From: Hymenolepis diminuta
Lineage: Eukaryota > Platyhelminthes > Cestoda > Cyclophyllidea > Hymenolepididae
Direction of reading: 5' to 3'
DNA: 64,000 bases
NCBI GenBank assembly: GCA_900708905.1
Contig: CAADRB010000067.1
Coordinates: 372,001 to 436,000, forward strand
Made by a program: the position numbers and the translations under genes. How positions within the stretch are numbered: the first letter of the stretch is position 1; each line of letters starts with the position of its first letter. This document shows positions 15,101-27,100 of the stretch, one piece after another. The notes beneath the pieces were generated by a model, which was not told the DNA's origin, ran no database searches, and worked only from the letters and a program-made list of their open reading frames with translations.

Positions 15101-18100
15101 TTCAAATAACGAAACTGTAAGTTTACCATTAAATGGGAAAATATTTCGCATAACATCACGATATAGCCATTGAAGACTATGATTAACTCGAATTAGTGTT
15201 TACTCATACAATTTTCATTCACTTAACTTTTCTGATCAAAAATTGAAATCTTGTGAAAATAATTATAATCAACAATATTTTTTCTAATCTGTTTCCTACA
15301 AGAAATTTGTAGTCCCGTAATTAGTTTAAGTGTCCAATCTAGAAAGAACAGGTAAATAAAGTGAATGTTTTCATATTTCCAATATTTAAAGAAGTGGAAG
15401 ATTTTAGTGTTCTCTTTCTTGCAATTTTTTCCAATAGGTGCAGGAATGATTTATCTATTGGAAAATACCGGAGATCACTTTGCCAACCCACCGTATAGCA
15501 ATGCTGTTCGTCTCACCTACTTTGAGTGCCTCTACTTTGCTATCGTAACCATGTCAACCGTCGGTTATGGTGACATAACTCCACAAACTACTCTTGGTCG
15601 CATCTTCACATCCATATTCATACTCTGCGCCCTCGCGGCTTTCGCGTCTTGCATCCCAGAAATCGTTGAGATGTTCCTCAACACTAGTAAATACAACGGC
15701 AACTACCTGTCTCGACCGGGAAGACGACATGTTGTTGTTTGTGGTGATGTGACGACGGAGTCCGTGAAACACTTCCTCGACGACTTTCTCCATCCTGATC
15801 GGAGGAGAACTGATGTAGAAGTGGTATTTATGAATAGATCGAAACCGGATTTGAGGCTGAGGAGCTTGCTTCGACGACATTTTTCAAGAGTGAAATATCT
15901 CGAGGTAGGCTATTAGAATTACAAGCTTAATAGTTTTCAATAAGTGACATATTATGGTCAAATATGTTAAAAGTCGGATGATCAATCAAAATCATTTAAT
16001 TTGAAGGCGAATAATTTTTATGATTAACTGATTGTAGATATGATTTCATTGAGCTGATCAGTGGAACGTTGAAAATACCTCATGTATTGACCTTCTAATT
16101 AAAATTTTTACATACTGAACTAAGATTGCGTAATTTCTTAATTTTCTCATGATAAATGTGCTTATTTTTCCCTTCAAAATTTGATATACGATCGATCACT
16201 TTGAGGACCGTATACATCGTGGTTTCTAGGTGGCTAAGGCATATACACATGTAAAAACACATTGAGAGCTGTCATTCTTTTCTATCTGCTCTTTTTTCGG
16301 TAACTCTGCTTGAAGATTAACTGCTGAAGAGTCTCGAGAGCTTTTTACAGTCTGGGCTGATTGATACCTTAATATCCGAGTTTTTAACAATAACCGTATA
16401 ATTGTTACAATCAGTACACTCCAGACAGCTGCTTTCCTAAAGTGGATGAGTTTAAAACTGTTGAAATTTGTATTCTTTTTTGCCACTTTTATCAAACGCA
16501 TTGTTAACAATTCCCTTGCCTTACTTATCCGGATGTCCGCATTATGACTCACCTTTTCTCCATTATATTCTTCTTCTAATCGTACTCAGATCTCGCTTAC
16601 AGACATTGAGATGGACGTTTTTTGGTTCTCTATTAATAAAAGCATTCATACCACTTTATGTTGAATTTTCTGTTTAGTCGATGGGAGAGTCTTAGTTGTT
16701 AAAAGGCCAGTATTCATAGGTTTCTTTCATTAAAAATTGGTCAGCATCTTCATCAAGTTCTTCTGCATTGTATGTAATTTTGATTTTAGGGAACTGTAAT
16801 TTAAAACAAAGCATCGAATGGAGAAATTTGTCAGTGTTTACTTATTCTGCGAAATTTTTCCACAACCTTTGAATTATAGGTTGAACCTAGCCGGTCAAGT
16901 TAACTTAAAATGTTTTATACTTATTCATTATTTATTTTGTTTCTTTGTATTTCATTAGCTTGCTTCAAACCCTATAATTATACTCATCCCTCTATTGCGA
17001 TGTCTAGTCAGTCTCTCTGACTCATTTTATCATGCTGAGTTTTCCCTTTAATAATGCAATCACCTTTTGACGACATTGTATTATTCATCAGAATGAATTT
17101 TGATGACGTTCGGATGCTTATGTCACCATACATGTCGTAGACATTTTTAGGCATCACTTTATATAAAATAGTCGTCTAAGAGTTTAATTTGTTAAAAGAC
17201 AAAACTGATTTATTTTACTGTTAATTTTCCTTTTACATTTAGTGTTGATTGTGTTCAATTTTTGTATGCTTGAGTTTAAGTAAAATTGCTAAAATATATT
17301 TTACCTTGATAAACAATTTCAGCGAGAAGTCTGCCATAAAAGAATAACTGTCATAGTGTCAAAGTAATTCTCACTTCAGTGGTAGGTGAGTGTAATTTAA
17401 GGATTTTAATTTAGTTCCAGAAAAAAAATATTTCTAGAACAGTTTCCCAATATCAACGGTCATGTTTCATAACATCAACATTCGAAATGCACTCGCTCTA
17501 TTCCATGTTATAAAAGAGAAATATGAAATTGATATGGGAATGTCATTAACCTCCATTTCTTATTGTAAAAGGTCTTAATATTGAAAAAGAGGTAAGCACT
17601 GAAAACTGAATTATTGTAATCTTGAATTTACGGTATGGGATAAGTTTTTATTCACTGTTAAGTCTAAGAGCATTCATTAAATTATATCTGATTGTTTTAA
17701 TGTCCTTATCGCATGTAGAATAGAAATATTAGTAATTTAATATGCAAATATAATGGAAAACAAATGTGATTTTAAGAGAACCGTTAAGCAATTTTATTCC
17801 ACTTGCCTTAGCCCTATGACCTACAGATATCATCATGTTTGTTAACGTAATCAGACAAATCAGACAACAAAGATCATAACATATTGTTCTCAACGCTTCA
17901 CTAATCTTAACGTGTATCTAGTGCATTTCTTTTCATATCCTTTCTAATTTGAGTTTTTAATTTTTAATAAGTGTACTTTTATGGCAGGATTCAATCAGTA
18001 CAGCTAAAAATAAATATCAGGAGTTATGATAAAGTATATAACCTATGAAAACAAACTAACACAAATTTAACAGCATTAATTAATGTACTATACTTTAGAT

Positions 18101-21100
18101 TGATAAAAGTTGGCTGTCCTTTGTTTTACTTGGTTGGAAAAGTAAAGTGTGCTCAACAGGATAAATTTACATCGTCCGGTATCCGAGCTATCAGAGTCTG
18201 ACTATATGATGAACTCCCTTTGAGACACGACGACTTGAGGATATTTAAAACCACGTGAACAAGACCACACTGTTCTTCTTTGGTTCTTCTGGGATTTCCA
18301 CCTTAGTTCCCAATTAGTTGCAGTAATTTGGCTACTGCAGACGTTTTAGCCATCAAAACCATTCCAGAAATTACAAAAAATGTCATCAGGTTTCCTATAT
18401 GCTATATCATAATTAAAATTGATTATCATTAACTATTATTATAACAAATAATAAGCCCAAAAAATTTTAATTATGAGAAGTACCTAAATACGTGGAGGAA
18501 TAGGACTAATCTTCATATTAAGTGAGGAGGAAGTCGCTCAGAATCAAACAGTAAAACTCAAGGAATCAAAAGGCCTTACTTCACCTGAACTTTGTATTCA
18601 TCAGGGTACTTACTATTACTTCATTGATAAAGGTCTTTTTATCATGACTTGACATTGGAAAATTCAAACTTCAGAATCTTAGTGATAGGCCGTTAAATTG
18701 TCCTTACCAGTCACGGTGTTTAGTACGTGAATGTAGGAGGTTGGTCAAGTTATTTCAGTGCATTTATCTTTCCTTATGTTCAAGAAAAATTAGATACAAC
18801 TGTTTACAGAAGTTCTTTTGTTGATAATTTTTAATGTTCAATTACTTCTTTATAAAGTTATCACCATTCAAAACCTGTAGCTCCATTCAAAACGATGGAT
18901 TCTTATTAAGAAAATGAGTTTACTTGTATAGAACTGGATATGTGATATATGATTGACTGTTTGGTTAGCCAATAGTTGTAGTGATGCATTCTTCACTTGT
19001 GACCTTGCATATCCAGATGCGAGCATAGGAATCCACCAATTGATAATCTGGTGAAGTTTGGGGGATGAAGCTTATGAGTTTCTATCGAGTATAGGGAAAT
19101 ATTCATTCGACCTTCATAACAATAATATATTGGCAATAAATAGAAGGGTTAGTTTTATGTTAAGACGTATTTTGTCTGTCAATAAAAGGCATCAAAGGTT
19201 ATGCGAATCTTGTAAAAACAAAGTCAGCTGTGTAGCTTTATTGAAATTTCAATACGTTGAACCTAAAACTGATACATCAGTTTTATATGCTAAGGCATAA
19301 TGTAATAAGGCGATAAAAATTGTAAGTGATGAATAAGTATGAACTAATCACTTTCATTCACATGATAAAGCAGACAATAAATAACTTTCATCATGAGACA
19401 ACATCCAAAAGCGGGAATCTGAAAACTATTACAATGGAATTTCTAATTCCATATGTTATCAAATTTAGTTACTTCTAATCTAAGTCAAATCAAAGGTTGA
19501 ATAATGAGTGGGACAGGGTTTATTTATTAAAACCTGGAGCAATCGGCTATTACTCCAGATCAGATTTAAGACGAATCTGGAAAAAGGATAAATGCATTCA
19601 TATGAAATATTGAACTTTTGAAATTCTTTTGCATTAAAATCAATTTTCCAATTAGACCAAGTTTCGGCATAACGGATACTTGATTAATATCCAACTGAGC
19701 ATAATTCTTGATTAAATCAAACCTCAGAGAAAAAATACCTAAAGAAAGCTCTTCCGATCTTGAATCAATTCCCTAGCAAAATTCCATAGTTCCACCACCT
19801 TCATCCTTTGTAACATTGGATGTTGAAGGCTGAGTGCATGAAGGCTTAATGTGCATGAATGGAATATTAAGACAAAATAACTGAGTCTCTGAAATTTTCA
19901 TAACCAAATTAATTTGCATTTTCAGTCTAAACTAGCAGACGATATTTATGACTCCTCTATTCCTTGATGGATATAAAGCTTTTCCGGTCCCAACATTTCG
20001 TCTTATTACCCTCATAATGATCGTTCTTTTATTTACTAAGAAAAATTAAATACTGCTGAAGATCAAAGATGTCATTATAAATATTGTATCATGGAAAAGC
20101 TCACTAAAATAGTTATGAGTTAAGTTGTCAGGGAATTAAAAGAACTTTGAGTTTTGGTTTCATCCAATTGTCCACGTTTTCTTGAAACTATATTGTTCAC
20201 CGCATCCTGTTGTAATGTTTGCAAGTTTAGATATCGGGTTTCATTCCTTGATTTCGGAATGAATTCTCTTTGAGCTTTGAAACTTAATAACTATTTCTAA
20301 TTTGAGCACTTGTTCATACGTCTGGTGAAGTTTTTCATTCATTTACTTAGATCAAATAAAGTTGTTTTTTGTAAAAATTTAGTTCAAAAGTAAGTATGTG
20401 AAAATTCCGCTTTTAAATACATCACCAGAACATGTTGAACTGACAAGCATTCAAGAAGATCATCCCAATAAACCATCAGGTTTTATTTATGTTCAGGTTG
20501 AATCATAGTAGTTGGTACCTGTCTTATTTTATAAATAAAATATTATAAAACTGTTTCCTTTGTCATGAATTAAATAGGTGCTTGCTGTATTGAAAATTTA
20601 TCGTTGCTTTCAAAACATAAACGTTGCGAAAAATTCCATTACAATAAAGACGTCATTTGTATTATATGTAAACAGTTCGAAATTTTCTCAAATTATTATC
20701 TGTGATATTATAATTACCCTCAGAAGGGCAAAAAATATGGACTATTCTTCGTGGTGGGAAAGTATCTGAAAATAAGTAACAATAAGACAGTCTACTATGG
20801 GTTAAGAGAAGGGTATTGGCTAGAATTAGAAAGTAATAGCATTAAATTAGTCTTATAGAATTCGGTCTTTGGATTCCATTTTTTCCTGTTTCACCTCCTT
20901 GCTGTATTTTATAATGTTCAAACCTTCCATTCTCAAGGATTTTGCCGCATAGTTACGGCGTCCAGAGCTTATTGAACTGCTTAACCATTCGAATATAAAT
21001 TGTGACTTGATTTAAAGTTCAGAGATTCCACCATCCAAATGAAAGAGCTTTCACTTTAATTTAAGTTGTGATTTCATTCATTTTATTACTGGCAAGACAA

Positions 21101-24100
21101 TCCATACATAAGAAAACAGAGAATAAACCAATCGCAAATAGAAATAGTAGTTGTGAAAAGAAATTAAGGACGAAAATATCATCATTGATAGGAGAAAATC
21201 ACTATTTCCTCCAACAGTCCGCCAAGTTCTTTTTCTCCTTTTATTGATAACATAACGTAATGCACAACAGTTCCCAACCACCTCTCGAAATGAATAGTTG
21301 TGAAAATCATATGAGAACGGACAACTCATATCCGTACCAATGAGTTAAGCTGAATAAAAAAAGGACTTCATCTGTTTGTCAATTAGCAAAGAAAAACAAC
21401 GGGAAATAAACTCATCTTTCAACCGTAACATTTAGTATATTCATAAAACCGTTTCGGGAAGTGCTAATCATGATACTAGGGGAGATTGTAGTTATCCCAG
21501 GCCACATTTTTCCATCAGATTTTACCAATGTGTTTATCCATCCGCATCACTTGATGCCCAATGATGAGCATCGGACATGGCAGGCGTGTATATCGATCAT
21601 CGCCCTATTTGTGCAGTATCCTTTCTACTAACGCGCTTAATATCTTATCTAAATTAAAGAGTTTGGACTTCGCTATCATTAACTATTAACAATGAGTAGA
21701 AACTCTATTTAAGAAAGTAAATTAACTGACAAACTTCAAAGCCTTTTATCCGAAATTAAATAGCTGACGTCTACCAAGACTTCATTTTCGAAAGATCACA
21801 AAATCAGCTATGCGGGGTTGCTGACACAAAAGGGGACGTTTCATTTATATTCTTTGGTCATGCTACTAGCCGGCCTATTAAGATAATTAGTCTGAATTCA
21901 GACTGAAACTATTTGCTACATAACGGTACTTTAATCCAATTACAGCTATTCAAAGTAGCATTCATTTATGACTCCCTAACTCATGTGATATTTCACACTT
22001 ATTATCAGACTTGATGTACGCATTCAGTCGTCATGGAAATTTCATGAAACATAAAGAAGCATGTCAGCGTGGGATAGTGAGGTATAGTTTTAAAGGGCGC
22101 AGCACCTTAAGCAGAATTTTATAGTGTTAACCATACAAATACAAGGATTTCGGGTGTTGACGAAGCAGAGATAGAACTAATTCAACTATAATTTTGAAAC
22201 GGTATTAATGAATAACTCGAGATAGCTGACAAAAGACCTGGATTTATTCATTAATTTGAATCCTAATCTATTAAAATTACTAACTTAGCTCACTAGGGTT
22301 AAGATGAACTTGTATTCATCACCATTTTATTTATGAATGAAAGAACGGATTTTATGAAAGCATATACTGGGAAAATGCAACATATTTTAGAATAATTCAA
22401 CTTGATATTCTACTAAGGGATTAAAATGAACCTCGGACAAAGATCTCCAAAAAGTTATATGCATCATGAGATTACCTAATCAGTTACCTGACTGCGAAGA
22501 TCATAATGGATTATTCTAAAAGTGCATGCTCAGATCGCTACAAGGTCCATTGAGGACTGCCATATAAAACTCAAGGTCCCAGGTGTAGATGCGTAGCCTA
22601 AATAGATCTCTATTAAAGCATATTACAGGGATAAGACAATTAAATATGATGGAACATGAAAGTCTGCAAGATGTCCGAAAGATAGGAATATCAAGAGGAA
22701 AGCATAAAAATTACAAATGACGACAGTAGGCGACCATTTGCCTTATGTCTGCCCAGCTCCACTACTAGCGATAGCGACCGATGACTATGTAGTCCGATCT
22801 AGTCAATGGCCACACTGAGCTCCCAATTCGGCTTTCTCATTGGTCCATTAGTCCTCACTACGGTCCAGGTAGTTTTCAAGCCTACTTCTAACTCGCTTGA
22901 GTCTTACATAGGTTCTGTAAAGGAAAGATTCATAAAAGAATCAGTTTTCAAATTTTATTTCATGCTATATTTTTTATCTTCCCATTTTCATTTTTTACAA
23001 AGCATATTTTAAGAATACTTTATTTGCAAAAGCACCTATACGATTTGCAGATATAGGTGTCTAATTCCCGCATAGTATGTGGGGTATCGTAAGTTTAGTC
23101 ATAGAAATAATTAGAAAAGCGCTGACAAGGTAGTGATAAACTGTTATAATCTGCTCTTCTCTGTAGAATACCCTAATCGGCTCTTAGATTCTCTAAGACA
23201 TTGCACTAGTTACAAACACGACCTGACAGCACCACAATACAAAACGACCCAAACTACCATATCAACACAAGACGCATGTTTTCGTATCGATGCATCATTT
23301 ACAACTGTAATGTAAATAAATTCGTTCAAATAAGTGGGAATTAAAAGAAACGGGAATTAAAAGGTGGAAAATAAAGTGTCTTACATATAAGAATTATTTT
23401 GGGATTAATTTTATTATGTATATTAAATGTAACATAAACCCTGTAGGCAAAATATTTCAAACATTCCAACCAAGAAGTCCCTTTGAATTTTGAGCTTTAT
23501 GTTTAGTGCTAGATTTCAGACTATCAAAAACAGTGCCCCAATAAAATACGTTTTTCAGTACTTACTCAAATAGCATTACAAATCTATTTCAAGTATTTTT
23601 ACCAAATAATGTATCTTTCAGATGACCTACGTCTTCAGTTACTTGAATAACTGATGACTTTTAATAAATGAAGCAGAGCTTATCCTAATATTGGCCGCAA
23701 AATTAATAATTTGCGTTAATAGTATTTGGTTTCACTAGGAATGAAACGCCAAATAGTATTTCATATGGGACTCACCAGTGTATGACACCTGGCGTTCCAT
23801 TCAAGCTACCATATGAAATAAAATACGTTATAAAGTTCCCTTACTTGGACAGCCATAATCTCACAGATTTACTGAATATGCAAAGCCTTTCCCATTTACT
23901 TCCTTTCCCTTGTGAAGCTTTTGGGACCTGTATCAAATGAAGGCTCAATGGAAAGCCACTTACCACCTCTGACATTCAGTTTGTAGCCGAGTACTTGCCC
24001 TTCCCAATTATCCCAATTCATCTTTACGATACTGGGAATAAACTCTATTTTAAGTATTTATTAATCTCTTGGTTTCAACTTCGTGTTTAATATCAAATTT

Positions 24101-27100
24101 TTTTATTGATAGGGTACGGTGATGAACCACATTGACCTCGAACGAGTGGACATGGCACACGCAGACGCCTGCCTGATTTTGGCCAACAGTCGCGCTGTCG
24201 ACCCAGCCCAAGAAGATGCTGCAAATATTATGCGAGTGGTGTCCGTTAAGAACTATGCAAGCAATGTGCGTGTCATTGTCCAGTTGCTTCAACAGTGTAA
24301 TAAAGTAAGTCATTAATCATATTGCAAACTACAAATTAGACTTACATTTAGTGTGACATTTCAGTTTTAAAGTAATATTAATTTATGCTTATCACCGAAG
24401 CAGAGGTCAACGTAGGCGTCTGCCAAGTCAGAGATTATGATATCTATGCACATCGGTAGACATCAGTAATACATATAACCAGCCGTACTGGTTAATTCTT
24501 GTCAACATGAGGGATGGCAGAATGCGTGCTTCTAATAGAGAGTACTCAAGATACCTTTTCTATGGCCAATCCGAATTTTGTTGGCGCTTTCTTTAGGTGG
24601 CTTTTCCATTTTTACTCAAAATGTATATTAATTACTAGCATAACTTGAGATTATTCTTTAGTCTGGTTGCAAAGGATTTTGCGTTGCACCAAATGTTTTG
24701 GATCCTATCTTTACCCAAAACTAACGAATTCTGAAAGTTAGGAATGAACAGCATGTTCCTAACCAACTCCCAAAAGTTTTTTTTCAAATCATACTGCAAA
24801 TTCAGACGGTACTCAGTCATCGCATCGCATGAGTAGTCGTAAGGGCGAGAAGTGTATTCAAAACAAAACCAGTACGTCAGTGTTAGCGGGTAATATGGTA
24901 GCATATCACGATCCTTATCAAACTGCGCTAGTTCTGGCACTTAAGGATTACTGGAAAGAATCAAGAACTGCGCATGAGGACTGGAGGCAGGAAGACAGAA
25001 TAAAGTCTTTCAGTGAGAAGACTACGTGTATGCAACCGAAATGTGGCACTTGCTTTAAAGGGTTGTAAAACAAGCACATTTCAGGGATTCCAGATTTATT
25101 CAAGATAATCCCAGGTCGCTCAGAATGCGCATATCAGATTAGTGAAACATTAATTAAATTCATAATACTTCAGTGGATTGATCAACTTGTACTATATCTC
25201 AACGTATCCATGGTTTGGCACTAAATGTGGAGATCATTACTGTCACATTAAGACAAAGAATTAACAATTTTTTAATTTTGGGAAGTGATTGAAATAGTTT
25301 AACAAAATATCATAAAAATGATAAAGGCGGGCTAGCAAAAAGATGCCGAGAGCAACGTTACAGGATCAAGGAGACTTACTTCATGTTATTTTGGGATACA
25401 GACTGTGCAGTGTTTACTAAATGGGCAGTTCACATTCCAAAATTCAAATTTCACGATTTATCCTCTCTATTACAACAAATTTTTCCTTACGATGCTCAGT
25501 ACCTAATAACTGGTATTATTTATTCAAGAATGGTCTGTCTTCAACTAATTTTTTTCTTCCAACAATTGAAAAATTAAAATTATTTAACATGATTTCTGGT
25601 CGCTTACTATTTTAACATAAATATTTGTAGATGAAAACGACGATTACGAACCCTTTTTAATTTCATAAGGGCGCGGTTGCTTTTTGGCTCAACTTATTAA
25701 GCGTCATTTCGCTTTTAATAGAATCTCGACAAAATTGAATTTTCGAACTGTGAATTATCAATTTAAGTATTTCTTTTCAGCATATCACTAACTTGTTCGC
25801 GGCTTGTTTAATTTATGCATCCCGAGATCATCTGATGGGTCAGATTCTGTTGTAATACTGAGACCAGCTATGAAGTAATAAATGAATACTATCAGTAAAA
25901 TTATGTAATAACCATCATTTTCTGAGCACTGCCATAATCTAGAAAATTTCGAATCAGTCGTTGTTATAAGGCTGGAATAGTTAATCCACGATTTAGATAC
26001 TGTTAAAATATGTGAAAGTAGGAGAGAACTGAGAGGGATTGGAACAGGGAGGTAAAGTGCGAGAGAGAGGAGTGAGAACCATATTAGCAGATAAATGACA
26101 AGGGTGTGTTTATAAATGGGGCTTCATTTAGTATCATAGGAAAGGAGTAGCATAAACAAATGGAATGGATCCGAACATCGCTGACTGGGGAAGCTGAACC
26201 TTGGAAACGCTCACTCAAAGGAGCACTTAAGTGGCTTGTCCAGGTAATTAAAATAAACCATTTGAGGACAAGTCTTGAGGTCAAGGCAGGTTAAAATACT
26301 TCAAGTACCACTGTGAGTATGGTAACAGTTTTGAGGTTGCAGCAGAGTCAAACACCTCAAGAACCACTGTGAGGTTGAAATATCCGGGTCCCAGAGATTA
26401 TTATTGATCTAGAAAAAAATTTTGGAAACGCATAGGGAGTCATCCTTCAATACTTTTTATTAATTATTATAAATAAGAATCTGTTTACGTTCAGTCTCAT
26501 CTTTTGAATATCCCAACATGGAACTGGCATGCAGGTGACGAGATCGTGTGTTTCTCCGAATTGAAGCTGGGGTTTCTTGCCCAGAGCTGTTTAGCACCTG
26601 GATTCTCCACTCTCCTAACTAATCTCTTCTCGATGCGTTCTCTTCACGGGCAACATTCGGTAGCAGGAGCTGCAATAGCAATGGAAGACGCTACAGTAAT
26701 TTTCACGCCCACTCAGACATCTGCTAATCCAGCTCCTAACGTGGAAGGAGATGATCCAGATCAAGACGACAAGGTTCCCAGAGTTCGCCTACACTCTATG
26801 CCTAATTTGGCTCTTCGCTTCTCTGAGAACTTTCGCAGGCTCTACCACACATCCGTTCATGGAAAAAGGAGCCAACAACACAATCGGCACTTCCCTGAGG
26901 CAGGTCTTAGAACCTCTTCAGTTGCAAATCTTGATAATCTTGCCGGTTCGAATGCCCAATGGCTGTCGGAGTATTTGCATGGAGTGAGTATGGAACTGTA
27001 TTCAGCTCGGTTCTCTTCGGCTTTTGATGGGATGACTTTTGCGGAAGCGGCAAAACTGTGCATGAAACTGGAATTGATGTTAATTGCAATTCTAGCTCAG

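Larger units (their letters stand above)
24305..26494 (+). other. slo intron 4 (2.2 kb)
   Basis: GTAAGT to GTTCAG. Holds a SINE (24395-24565), a stretch open on both strands (24635-24940 minus, 24829-25068 plus) of unknown nature, and one arm of an inverted repeat pair (26090-26390). Confidence 0.8.

Noticed and set aside
15554..15880. 108-codon minus-strand frame
   Set aside because: Shadow of slo exon 3, which codes for the pore and RCK1 start.
16226..16552. 108-codon minus-strand frame in slo intron 3
   Set aside because: No recognisable motif and composition follows local base bias; not supported as a gene.
22700..22900. Possible nested exon (protein-like pieces in three frames, one ending at a CAG-GTAGTT donor-like site)
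   Set aside because: Each piece is only 20-30 codons and stops cut every frame; more likely decayed mobile DNA. Kept only as a note.
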